Shown piece after piece: positions 1 through 7,742 of a stretch of DNA of 11,270 bases. The notes beneath the pieces were generated by a model that worked only from the letters and a program-made list of their open reading frames with translations, made no database searches and was not told the origin of the DNA. This DNA is from DATLYB01 sp964502525 (GTDB lineage: Bacteria; Bacteroidota; Bacteroidia; Chitinophagales; CAIOSU01): positions 1 through 11,270 of the forward strand of contig CAZCXH010000164.1 in NCBI GenBank assembly GCA_964502525.1. Direction: 5' to 3'. How positions within the stretch are numbered: the stretch's first letter is position 1; each line of letters starts with the position of its first letter. The translations under genes and the position numbers were made by a program.

Positions 1-921
1 GGGGCGTCAGGGGAAGTGTGTCCGGGTTACATATTGTATCCGGGAAGTTTTGAAACATATTCATGGAACACCGCTTCAAGCGATACCATCCTTTTTGTAA
101 GGGAAGACGGGATGTATTCGGTTACCGTCACTGATAAAAACGGATGCAGCAACACCGATAGCGTTGATCTCGATGTGCTTGAAAGCAATCTGTCAATTGA
201 TGATGCTTTGCTTTGCGACATTGGAGATTCGGTGATACTGAGCGCTCCCGACACGGGCATCATTTCCTATAGCTGGTCAACAGGCTCAACTGCAAGCAGC
301 ATCGTGGCGGAGGCGGCAGGCACATATACTGTAGCGGTAGAATACATCCGCAACGGAACAAGGTGCCGCGATTATGATACATCGGTGGTAAGCTTCGATT
401 CGCTTGAAGTGACGGCAACTTCAACACCGATATACATAGGAATCAATGATTCATCCAGGCTCAATGCGGATATTGTCAACGGTTCGGGTTCCTATTCCAT
501 AAGCTGGACTCCGGCTGAAACTTTGGACGCCCCTGATTCTCCCTCTCCGATAGCAACGCCATCGGCCAATACAACTTATACCGTAGTTGTCACCGACCTC
601 GAAACAGGATGCACCGCTGCGGCCACAACCGTTGTCATTGTTGACAGCAGGTTCACCATGCCGGAAGCTTTTACCCCCAATGGTGATGAGAGCAATGATG
701 AATTTAAAATAGTTCGAACAGGATATATCACGGTAAAAGAGTTCAGAATATACAACCGTTGGGGTGAAAAGATTTTTGAAACAACCAATCCGGACACCGG
801 ATGGAACGGCAGCTACAATGGCAAAGAGCAGCCGGTTGGAACTTACACTTACTATGCGGTGGTGATGCTGGCAAATGGCGAAACGAAAATCCAATCAGGT
901 GTTTTTTCATTGCTCAGGTAA
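1..921 (+). CDS. T9SS type B sorting domain-containing (gliding motility-associated) cargo protein, 3' part only
   Basis: The frame is open from the first base, so this is the C-terminal 306 residues of a longer protein whose start lies outside the window. Two parts are visible. The first is about three Ig/PKD-like beta modules (roughly bases 55-180, 190-402 and 405-645), each with a Y/I-S-W-x-T strand, a T/S-Y-T/S-V-x-V strand and, near the end, a Cys (GC in the first and third). The second is a C-terminal domain (bases 652-918) with the pattern F-T-P-N-G-D-E-x-N-D, then F-x-I-Y-N-R-W-G-E-K-I-F-E and P-V-G-T-Y-T-Y-Y. That is the gliding-motility C-terminal domain (CHU_C / TIGR04131 type), known to direct proteins through the type IX secretion system as type B cargo. 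I infer a large secreted or cell-surface adhesin-like protein. The GTG at base 16 is internal, not a real start. The two following genes encode typical partners of such cargo. Confidence 0.9.
   Translation, partial: GASGEVCPGYILYPGSFETYSWNTASSDTILFVREDGMYSVTVTDKNGCSNTDSVDLDVLESNLSIDDALLCDIGDSVILSAPDTGIISYSWSTGSTASSIVAEAAGTYTVAVEYIRNGTRCRDYDTSVVSFDSLEVTATSTPIYIGINDSSRLNADIVNGSGSYSISWTPAETLDAPDSPSPIATPSANTTYTVVVTDLETGCTAAATTVVIVDSRFTMPEAFTPNGDESNDEFKIVRTGYITVKEFRIYNRWGEKIFETTNPDTGWNGSYNGKEQPVGTYTYYAVVMLANGETKIQSGVFSLLR
652..918 (+). other. T9SS type B C-terminal sorting domain (within the partial cargo gene)
   Basis: These 89 codons form the terminal sorting signal. Key residues are the PEAFTPNGDESND segment, the IYNRWGEKIFE strand, a W-N-G turn, and the PVGTYTYY strand followed by G-V-F-S-L-L-R at the very C-terminus. 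In the known family, type B signals depend on the core T9SS, and several need a PorP/SprF-like protein for surface localisation. A gene of that family lies 63 bases downstream. Confidence 0.88.
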
Positions 922-933
922 AACAGCAAGCGA

Positions 934-964
934 TTTGATTATCAACAATCATCACTTATTTTTA
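934..964 (+). promoter_or_regulatory. Candidate Bacteroidota-type promoter upstream of porP/sprF
   Basis: TTTG at 934-937 is followed after a 19-base spacer by TATTTTTA at 957-964, which matches the Bacteroidota -7 consensus TAnnTTTG except at the last base. Spacing and order fit the primary sigma factor pattern described for Bacteroides and Flavobacterium. It would start transcription near 970, about 15 bases before the porP/sprF ATG at 985. This would allow the two envelope genes to be expressed separately from the cargo gene. The assignment rests on short motifs only. Confidence 0.35.
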
Positions 965-984
965 CGAACCCTTAATCAACGGGC

Positions 985-2019
985 ATGAACGCAGCGGGAA
1001 AATTTAAACTAGCGCTTCTTGTACCTGCCTTGGTCCTGTTGTCGCTGTTTGCTTCTTCACAGGACATTCATTTCTCTCAATTCTATGCTTCACCGCTCAC
1101 GCTGAATCCTGCGCTGACCGGGAGGATGAACGGTGATTACAGGCTCGCTGCCATTTACCGGTCGCAATACAAGAGCGTTACATCCGACCCCTCATTCGCA
1201 CCCTATTCCACCCCTGCCGGTTCTTTTGACATTCCGTTTATTTTCGGAAAGAAAAGGAACAATGCCGTAGGAGCAGGTGTGATGCTGGTCAACGACATCA
1301 CCAACAACAAGCGCCTCAACACGCTTCATGCCCTTGTGTCCGTGTCATACATCAAAGCGCTTGACAAGAAATTCAACCACCAGTTGTCCATCGGGGTGCA
1401 GGGCGGCATACAGCAGATGAGCGTCAAGTCGGGCGAATTGCTTTTTGGATCTCAAATGGGAGCTGTGCCGGAAGATGATAAGGCATTCAATTCCAATTTC
1501 AGCAAAACCATTCCAGATGTAAACACGGGAATATTTTACAGCGGAAAGCTGGTGAAGATGCTGACGCTGTTCACCGGATTTTCAATTTTTCATATAGGCG
1601 AGCCCAATCAGAGTTTGGTCAGCGGATATGAGAGCAAATTGCCAATGCGATATGTCGTGCATGGCGGACTGGACTGGGCCATCACGGAAAGAGTGAGTCT
1701 TCTCCCGGGAGTGATTTTCATGTCGCAGGCGGAGGCGCGCGAGGTGAACTTTGGAACCAACATTGGGTTGGAACTCTCCGAAAAGCCGGGGAAGGAGTTC
1801 ACGCTCTATGCAGGCATTTGGCACCGCTGGGACGATGCGGTAATCCCGATGATGGCGATTGAGCTGATGAAGCGGTTCAGGGTGGGATTCAGCTACGATG
1901 TCAGCACTTCCACCATTAAAGACGCTACCGGCAACAAGGGCGGTTACGAAATCTCGCTGATTTATGTCGGAAAAATCGTAAGGCTCAATGAAGCCAATAT
2001 GTTTTGCCCAAGATTCTGA
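985..2019 (+). CDS. PorP/SprF family type IX secretion system membrane protein
   Basis: This 344-residue protein begins with a signal peptide: basic n-region (K6, K8), a leucine-rich core and cleavage near A-S-S-Q (residues 23-26). The hallmark mature N-terminus follows: D-I-H-F-S-Q-F-Y-A-S-P-L-T-L-N-P-A-L-T-G, a pattern typical of PorP/SprF. The rest alternates amphipathic strands and turns, as expected for a 14-stranded FadL-like outer-membrane barrel. In known systems SprF is needed for surface delivery of the type B cargo SprB, and PorP works with PorK/L/M/N/E. Genomes often encode many paralogues, each beside a type B cargo gene, and the position here (63 bases after one) fits a dedicated cargo partner. 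The gene ends in TGA overlapping an ATG (2017-2021) in the frame of the next gene. I cannot tell whether it is the core PorP or a paralogue. Confidence 0.92.
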   Translation: MNAAGKFKLALLVPALVLLSLFASSQDIHFSQFYASPLTLNPALTGRMNGDYRLAAIYRSQYKSVTSDPSFAPYSTPAGSFDIPFIFGKKRNNAVGAGVMLVNDITNNKRLNTLHALVSVSYIKALDKKFNHQLSIGVQGGIQQMSVKSGELLFGSQMGAVPEDDKAFNSNFSKTIPDVNTGIFYSGKLVKMLTLFTGFSIFHIGEPNQSLVSGYESKLPMRYVVHGGLDWAITERVSLLPGVIFMSQAEAREVNFGTNIGLELSEKPGKEFTLYAGIWHRWDDAVIPMMAIELMKRFRVGFSYDVSTSTIKDATGNKGGYEISLIYVGKIVRLNEANMFCPRF

Positions 2020-2060
2020 TGTTCCAATTAAAATCACCCTATCATAAAAATCGTTTTCTG

Positions 2061-4109
2061 ATGAAAAGTGCATTCGTTATCGCCAGCATGATGCTGGCGC
2101 CCTATTTTGTCATGCCTTCATTGGCGCAGTTTGCGCAGGATACCGTTCCGCAGGAGCTTACCCCGGGTAAAACGAAACGGCTGGCCAAGAAACTCTATAA
2201 AAGGGGCAGCTATTACAATTCGCTGGAATATTGGGAGAAGTATTTCGAGGCAAAACCCGAAAAATCTTCATCCATTGAAAAAATTGCTGAGATGAACTTC
2301 ATGCTCAGGGATTACAAGATGGCGGAGAAATGGTACAAATCTCTGATGGAAACCGACTCCGCCAACTATCCGAAAGCCCGCTATTGGTATGCGATGATGC
2401 TGAAATATAACGGCAAATACGATGAGGCTGCCGCCAATTTCTCTACATTCATTGCGCGTTACCTCGCTGACGACAGCAAAGAATATCACGAGCTTGCAAA
2501 GAAACACATCGAAGGTTGCAGCCTTGCCAAAAACCAGATGTCCAGGCCGTTGCGCGTGGAGATTGAGCATCTTGATGAAAAAGTCAACAACCCTTTCACC
2601 GACTACGCCCCTATGCCGGTGGGTGATGACCTCTACTTTTCTTCGATCAAATCCGACAGCGTTCTTGATCTGATGCATCTCAAGGGCGTTGATTATTACT
2701 CAAAAATCTACAGGTCGCATTTCGAGAATAACCAATGGCTGAAGGGCGAGCCAATTGGCGAGCCGGTGAACAGCGCGAAGTGGCATGTCGGCAATGGCTC
2801 CTTCTCTCCCGATGGCACCCGCCTTTACTTCACCCAGTGCTCCACGAAAAAGCGCAAGGTGAACCTGACATGCAAGATATATGTAAGCAAAAAACAAGGT
2901 GAAAGCTGGGGCGAGCCGGAAAGCGTTGGCGAGGAGATCAACAAGAAAAAATCTTCCAATACGCAGCCGGCTGTGGGCGCTGTTGACGGCAAGGAATACC
3001 TGTATTTTGTTTCCAACCGCGGGGAAGGCATCGGTGGCACCGACATCTGGTATGCGGAAAGCACCGGCAACGGCTTGTTCGGGACGCCCGTGAATGCGGG
3101 CGCGAAAATCAACACATCGTCTGATGAAGGCACTCCTTATTATGACGGCAAAAGCAAAAAGCTGTACTTCTCGTCAAACGGGCATGTGAACATCGGGGGC
3201 ATGGATGCGTTCTCGGCCAGCGGCAGCGGAGGGCAGTGGGACGACCCGGTGAACATCGGCTTCCCGCTCAATTCGAGCGTTGACGACATGTATTTTTTCA
3301 TTGACAGCGAGGAGAAAGGAGGCTTTTTCGTTTCCAACCGCCCCAGCCGCTTTTCGCTGAAAAGCGAAACCTGCTGCGATGACATTTACCAATATAAACT
3401 TATTAAAGATATTTACCTTGACGCTTTTGTTGCCAGAAAATCAGAGCCTGAAATTCCCCTTGGCGGAGCCGATGTGAGCGTGTTTACCGTGACCGGAACT
3501 TCGCTTGCCCCCATCTCAACGTTCAAGACGGATACGGCTGAACATTTTGTGCTGAAGCTTGATCCGGAGAAAGTTTACCAGTTCAACGCGACAAAACCCG
3601 GCTTTTGGGGAAGCGAGGAGCAGATTGATTTGAGCAAGATGGAAGCGAAGGACACGCTCTTCAGGACCTTTTTTGTGGAGGAGATAGTTCGAAGAAAAAT
3701 CAGGCTGAAAAGGATTTACTATGAGTTTAACCAGTATGATATCACGCGCCTGTATAAGGTTACGCTCGATTCGCTTTATCTTGTGCTCTCCGAAAATCCG
3801 AAGTTCACACTTGAAATCACCGGGCACTGCGACAGCAAGGGCGCAGACGCCTACAATGACGAGCTGGGAAGAAAGCGGGCGCAGTCGGCTGCAGATTATC
3901 TGATGAAGAAAGGGATCGCTCAGGACAGGCTGACACTGTTTTCAAAGGGAGAATTGGAGCCGCTCGTGCCCAACGAAACCCCTGACGGCAAAGACAACCC
4001 GCAGGGCAGGGCTGAAAACCGCAGGGTTGAGTTCAAGGTGAACACCAACGACCCGAATCTGGAGGTGGAGGTGGAATATGCTGATACGAAGCGGGAGGAT
4101 GCGAAGTGA
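2061..4109 (+). CDS. PorE-like OmpA family protein (TPR, five-bladed PD40 propeller, CRD-like and OmpA_C domains)
   Basis: The order of domains (682 residues from this start) is: signal peptide (residues 1-23, ending S-L-A-Q); helical TPR-like repeats (about 34-155); a beta-propeller of about five PD40-type blades (about 178-445), with motifs such as G-S-F-S-P-D-G-T-R-L-Y-F, L-Y-F-V-S-N-R-G and L-Y-F-S-S-N-G; a carboxypeptidase-regulatory-like beta domain (about 450-530); and an OmpA C-terminal domain (about 548-660). The OmpA domain keeps the peptidoglycan-contacting Asp591 and Arg606, 15 residues apart. This matches the architecture of PorE, a periplasmic T9SS component that binds peptidoglycan. 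I infer that it anchors the neighbouring PorP/SprF barrel or cargo complex to the cell wall. Start choice: the frame is also open from ATGs at 2004 and 2019 (the latter overlapping the porP stop). The ATG at 2061 gives a normal-length signal peptide beginning M-K-S, but 2019 remains possible. Confidence 0.88.
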   Translation: MKSAFVIASMMLAPYFVMPSLAQFAQDTVPQELTPGKTKRLAKKLYKRGSYYNSLEYWEKYFEAKPEKSSSIEKIAEMNFMLRDYKMAEKWYKSLMETDSANYPKARYWYAMMLKYNGKYDEAAANFSTFIARYLADDSKEYHELAKKHIEGCSLAKNQMSRPLRVEIEHLDEKVNNPFTDYAPMPVGDDLYFSSIKSDSVLDLMHLKGVDYYSKIYRSHFENNQWLKGEPIGEPVNSAKWHVGNGSFSPDGTRLYFTQCSTKKRKVNLTCKIYVSKKQGESWGEPESVGEEINKKKSSNTQPAVGAVDGKEYLYFVSNRGEGIGGTDIWYAESTGNGLFGTPVNAGAKINTSSDEGTPYYDGKSKKLYFSSNGHVNIGGMDAFSASGSGGQWDDPVNIGFPLNSSVDDMYFFIDSEEKGGFFVSNRPSRFSLKSETCCDDIYQYKLIKDIYLDAFVARKSEPEIPLGGADVSVFTVTGTSLAPISTFKTDTAEHFVLKLDPEKVYQFNATKPGFWGSEEQIDLSKMEAKDTLFRTFFVEEIVRRKIRLKRIYYEFNQYDITRLYKVTLDSLYLVLSENPKFTLEITGHCDSKGADAYNDELGRKRAQSAADYLMKKGIAQDRLTLFSKGELEPLVPNETPDGKDNPQGRAENRRVEFKVNTNDPNLEVEVEYADTKREDAK

Positions 4110-4196
4110 ATACTGCACAATCCCGGGTGCTCGTAATGACTATAGCAGCCAGAGGCGAGCAAAAGCGATCACCAACCCCATCCTCAATATATTCAA
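4110..4196. other. Convergent intergenic gap, no clear terminator
   Basis: This 87-base gap lies between the 3' ends of the plus-strand OmpA-family gene and the minus-strand hydrolase gene. The only structure seen is a 6-base inverted repeat (TGCTCG at 4128-4133, CGAGCA at 4156-4161) with a 22-base loop. No T-run follows on either strand, so I do not call it an intrinsic terminator. Confidence 0.5.
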
Positions 4197-6131
4197 CTAC
4201 TCTATCAGCGGCAGCGCGATGAAAGAGGCGAACTCGCCATGATGCTGTATCTGCCACCGGGCATCGGGATTGAGGATTTTGAAATGGTCGCGGTCAGCGC
4301 CCGCAATGCTGATGCGGATTCGGTGCCCTTTTTTGAACAGGTAGGAAACGGGCAGCAGGTCGAAGGTGATCATCTCCGTTTTTTGAGGAGCGAGCGGTGC
4401 GCCATCCTTTTTCAAATAGGAATGGTAAGGAATGTTTTCGACATCCTTGTAAGGGCGCGGCTCGTGGCTCACCTTGCGGTGCAGCGCGCGCAGCAACCCT
4501 TCGGTGACGTAAGAAACTTTTCCCTGCTCGTCCACATCCTCTAGATAAACATGAAACGCGCCATCGGTGTCTGACGATGCCACATATAACGCCATCACGG
4601 GGTGACCGGTTACCTCCATATCTTGTTCGAGCGGCTCAGTGGCGAAGTGAATCAACTGCGCGCTTCTTGTGGTCCAGTCATAATAAGGAAAAGGAATATT
4701 TAACTGGCTGAGCAGCGAACGCCAGCGGCTTTTGCTTCCGGAACCAAAGGTGGTGTCCGCCTGATATGCGGTAAAGCCGGAAAAAGAAGGCGGGGTGTGG
4801 GATGAGGAAATGTTTGCCGTCAGCGAAGGGTTTCGGGAAGCGAGTTTCCCATCGCCCTCAAGATAAAAACTATGATAATAAGAATTTTCAGGAGGCCACC
4901 CCGATGAGGATTTCCAGCGCTCCTCGCCTAGGGTGAAATAATTTACGCGCGGCTCTTTTTCGATGCCGGTGTCCATGCCCTTGAGATAATGATCAAAAAA
5001 TTTCAATATCTCGGCCGTCTTGTCGAAGCCCGATTCCCCGGGGTTGAAGTGGCTGCAGTTCATGCTGCCGCCATGCTCCCAGGGGCCGAGCAGCAGCTTG
5101 TTCTCCGGGTGTTGCAACGTGCGGAAGCGCTTGATGGCGGCATGCTGGTAATCACCGTCAAAATATCCGCTGATGGAATAAACCACCACTCCTGCATTAT
5201 CAATTTTTTTGCTGTAAAAATGCGGGCTGAAACTGTCGGGGCTGGTATAGTTATCTGCTTTTGAAATATCATCGCGGTAAGTGATGGATTTCACGCCATC
5301 ATTCACGTTGAGGTTTGCCTGGTGATCTTTCACCGCCATCTTCACCATCTTTTTGTGACCTTTCACCGGCTGAACGCCTTTCACAACGAGCTTTGCAATT
5401 CCCCCGATGGGGAGCTTGTTGTTGTCGAGCTTCCAATTCGCTTCGCCCCAGTTCCTGGAAAAATATTCCAACTGAACACCGCCCGGCAGTGAAATGTCAT
5501 CATACACATCATACAATGAAAACATGGGCGCCACGGCTTTGACGGCAGGATGCCCGGTGGTAGCAAGAAACTCGGCAGTGGTTCCGCTATAACTGACGCC
5601 AGCGCCCCCTACGTTGCCGTTGCACCAGGGCTGCTTCACAATCCAGTCAACGATTTCGTACATGTCTCTCACCTCATCATGCGACCAGGGATGCTTCCGT
5701 GTTCCGAAGCTTGCACCGGAACCGCGCGAATCCGCTGCGATGAACGCATAGCCGCATTTGATGACATCGGTGATCATCTTGCCCTGCTTGCCGCTGAAGT
5801 TGTTGATGAACATGCTGAATGGCCAGCGGAACTTTGCCCCCCGCCAGTAGCGCGTCTGATAAAGCACCGCGGGAATCTTTTCTCCATCCGGTAATCCTTT
5901 CGGAAGCGTCACGTTCACCGCAATCTTCACGCTGTCGCGCATGGCAAGGTACATGGAAGTGGATTCGACTTTTTTGTATTTGAGGTTGGCTTTGTAATTA
6001 TAGGGTAGGGGACCACCGGAGAAAGAGGCAGTATCACTTGGAATGTAATTGCGGTTGGTTTTTGGAGGCTTCTGAGCTTGAGCAAATGAAATTGCAACGG
6101 ATATAGTTAGTAGAAGAATGGATTTTTTCAT
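4197..6131 (-). CDS. Secreted CocE/NonD family hydrolase (peptidase S15-type alpha/beta hydrolase)
   Basis: A 644-residue protein with a signal peptide (M-K-K, hydrophobic core, cleavage near A-Q-A-Q, residues 17-20), so exported to the periplasm or beyond. The hydrolase domain shows A-D-S-R-G-S-G-A-S at about residue 133, the nucleophile elbow G-V-S-Y-S-G with Ser180, S-G-Y-F-D-G with the likely acid Asp325, and G-P-W-E-H-G with His353: a complete catalytic triad. The C-terminal part has the jelly-roll domain of the S15/CocE group, with F-D-L-L-P-V-S-Y-L-F and G-H-R-I-R-I-S-I-A-G near the end. Length (about 550-650) is normal for the family. Members cleave esters, beta-lactam esters or Xaa-Pro peptides; the substrate cannot be read from sequence. 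It lies 57 bases downstream of the DUF5723-like gene on the same strand. That gap holds only a poor promoter match (AATCTTTG, 6156-6149), so it may be co-transcribed. Confidence 0.92.
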   Translation of the reverse strand: MKKSILLLTISVAISFAQAQKPPKTNRNYIPSDTASFSGGPLPYNYKANLKYKKVESTSMYLAMRDSVKIAVNVTLPKGLPDGEKIPAVLYQTRYWRGAKFRWPFSMFINNFSGKQGKMITDVIKCGYAFIAADSRGSGASFGTRKHPWSHDEVRDMYEIVDWIVKQPWCNGNVGGAGVSYSGTTAEFLATTGHPAVKAVAPMFSLYDVYDDISLPGGVQLEYFSRNWGEANWKLDNNKLPIGGIAKLVVKGVQPVKGHKKMVKMAVKDHQANLNVNDGVKSITYRDDISKADNYTSPDSFSPHFYSKKIDNAGVVVYSISGYFDGDYQHAAIKRFRTLQHPENKLLLGPWEHGGSMNCSHFNPGESGFDKTAEILKFFDHYLKGMDTGIEKEPRVNYFTLGEERWKSSSGWPPENSYYHSFYLEGDGKLASRNPSLTANISSSHTPPSFSGFTAYQADTTFGSGSKSRWRSLLSQLNIPFPYYDWTTRSAQLIHFATEPLEQDMEVTGHPVMALYVASSDTDGAFHVYLEDVDEQGKVSYVTEGLLRALHRKVSHEPRPYKDVENIPYHSYLKKDGAPLAPQKTEMITFDLLPVSYLFKKGHRIRISIAGADRDHFKILNPDARWQIQHHGEFASFIALPLIE

Positions 6132-6188
6132 GGCGGAAAATTACAGAGCAAAGATTTAACAGGCGTGGGAAAGGTTGCTGCCGGAATC

Positions 6189-7679
6189 TCAAAAATTTCC
6201 GCGTGTATTAAAATAAAAGCAGTCGTAAGGACCTCCCCGCTTTTTGTTCCTGGAAGGTTGTTGGCGGCCTTCGTTTTTTCCGATAAAATCGAACTTGAGC
6301 GCGATGTAAATATCACTGCCGGTGAAGTCGCGGGGGATAAACCAGCTTGAGAGATTATCCGTTCCGATAACAAGGGGACCCAAACGGATGGCTGTGCCGA
6401 ACCGGAAGTGGGTATCATTGAAAAGCACCAAGGGGAGGTGCACTTCCACCCATTTATGCTCGAACCGTGGCGTTATTGCCCATATGTTGCCCCGTTCAGC
6501 AACAGCGCTGCCAAATCGCAGTCTGCGCACCGCGGTGGCATTCAGATAAAAATTTTTGGCAATGGCCCGTTCAAAGAAAAAGGTAATGCCTGCAGGCATC
6601 CAGATACTGAAGCTGCTGCCGGCATAAGATGCGTAAGGGTCGTTCAGGCTTTGGACGCTGAGCAATCGAAACACATCGGTGAAATTTTCAATGCCTTTGT
6701 ATTCACCCTGCACGAAATTGAAAGGCGTGTCCGTGTCAATCTCATGCTTTTGCGCGTTTTTGGTGAAATTGATTTTCCCGAAATCAAGCAGCGCAAATCC
6801 CAATTTCCAATCATAAATGCGCCTGGCGCTGTTGGATTCAATTTGATAAACAGCACCAATATCTGCCGAGGCTCCAAAACCGCGCGCCTGCAGTTTGTAA
6901 GGAGTGGCGGCATTTCCGTATCCCGTTATTCCGCTTGCCAGTCCATAGGTGACATTGGCGCTCTGATAAGTCATCGAGTCAATATTGATCCTGATGGTCG
7001 TGTGCTGATGGCTCTGGAAAAAGAAGCCTTCATACCCCTGCAGGAACTTCAGGCTGACGCCTGCATCCAGAACATGCCGGCCTTTTCTTAAAATGTTTTT
7101 CCCGTAATTGACGCCCGCCTCGCTCCAGGCCATCCCTGCCGTTTTCAGCGGTTTCACGAACAGGGTGTCGCCAGCCACAAGCGCGTCAAGGTCGTAATAG
7201 CCCAGTGTGGATGGAATGCGGTTGGCGCTGACGGTGGTACGGGCATTGAAGAAAATACCGAAGCTATGTTTCCTGATGTGAAACATGGCGGATGGTCCGG
7301 TAACGAAAGAACAGACATAGCCTTCCTTCCTGAGCGCGCCCGTGGTGAAATCGTATAGCAGCCCTTCGGTCTTTGGCGCAGCTTCCGACACGGCTTCCGC
7401 ATTGCCGGAATTGGCAAACCTAAAGCCGGAGCGGTTCCTGATCATTTGAACTATGCCGGCATCCTTGATGAAGATGTAATTGTTTTCAGCGAATGCGCCC
7501 ACGGCAAACACATTGAGATTCCAGGAAACAGGCGAGGTAACGCTGAACGCGGGGTTGAACAGCGTGCCGTGCATGCCGCTGTAATTGCTGAGGCGCAGCC
7601 CAAGCTGTTCCTGCGAAAATGCCGGGGTGAGCAAGGAGGTAAAAAAGATGATGCCGGTCAGCCTGATGATGGTAAGCAT
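6189..7679 (-). CDS. DUF5723-like putative outer-membrane beta-barrel protein
   Basis: This 496-residue protein has a signal peptide (hydrophobic residues 7-18, likely cleavage after A-F-S, residue 22). The mature N-terminus is E-Q-L-G-L-R-L-S-N-Y-S-G-M-H-G-T-L-F-N-P, resembling the conserved opening of DUF5723 proteins of Bacteroidota, which have no known function. The rest has alternating strand-like segments with many aromatic residues and Gly/Asn turns, consistent with an outer-membrane barrel. A late strand (D-I-Y-I-A-L-K-F-D-F) is followed by about 30 basic, hydrophilic residues, so the barrel may not end exactly at the C-terminus. The frame stays open to a TTG at 7694, but the ATG at 7679 gives the better signal peptide and the usual start codon. 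It sits between the RNA methyltransferase and hydrolase genes on the same strand. The family assignment is from memory of the N-terminal motif. Confidence 0.75.
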   Translation of the reverse strand: MLTIIRLTGIIFFTSLLTPAFSQEQLGLRLSNYSGMHGTLFNPAFSVTSPVSWNLNVFAVGAFAENNYIFIKDAGIVQMIRNRSGFRFANSGNAEAVSEAAPKTEGLLYDFTTGALRKEGYVCSFVTGPSAMFHIRKHSFGIFFNARTTVSANRIPSTLGYYDLDALVAGDTLFVKPLKTAGMAWSEAGVNYGKNILRKGRHVLDAGVSLKFLQGYEGFFFQSHQHTTIRINIDSMTYQSANVTYGLASGITGYGNAATPYKLQARGFGASADIGAVYQIESNSARRIYDWKLGFALLDFGKINFTKNAQKHEIDTDTPFNFVQGEYKGIENFTDVFRLLSVQSLNDPYASYAGSSFSIWMPAGITFFFERAIAKNFYLNATAVRRLRFGSAVAERGNIWAITPRFEHKWVEVHLPLVLFNDTHFRFGTAIRLGPLVIGTDNLSSWFIPRDFTGSDIYIALKFDFIGKNEGRQQPSRNKKRGGPYDCFYFNTRGNF

Positions 7680-7742
7680 GATGGCAATTTGCAATAATTA
7701 CGATGGAAATTCAAGGAAATTGTGCCGGCAACCCGAAACTGC

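Noticed and set aside
16..18. GTG at base 16 as the start of the first gene
   Set aside because: The frame is open to the first base, and the following residues run directly into an Ig-like module with no signal peptide, so the real start is upstream of the window.
451..894. Minus-strand open frame of 147 codons inside the cargo gene
   Set aside because: It lies fully opposite the plus-strand type B sorting domain region, has no recognisable motifs, and is explained by the codon pattern of the real gene.
1582..2073. Minus-strand open frame of 163 codons across the porP / PorE-like junction
   Set aside because: Overlaps two well-supported genes on the other strand and has no family features.
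4128..4161. TGCTCG / CGAGCA inverted repeat as a bidirectional terminator between convergent genes
   Set aside because: The stem is only 6 bases with a 22-base loop, and no T-run follows on either strand.
6149..6172. AATCTTTG with upstream TTTC as a promoter for the CocE hydrolase gene
   Set aside because: Both boxes carry a mismatch to the Bacteroidota consensus and the spacer is only 12 bases, too short for the known pattern.
6408..7091. Plus-strand open frame of 227 codons inside the DUF5723-like gene
   Set aside because: Antisense to a longer gene with a signal peptide and a recognisable N-terminus; its own translation shows no domain, signal or start context.
7680..7694. Upstream TTG start for the DUF5723-like gene
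   Set aside because: The ATG at 7679 is the common start codon and directly begins a well-formed signal peptide; the extra five codons add nothing recognisable.
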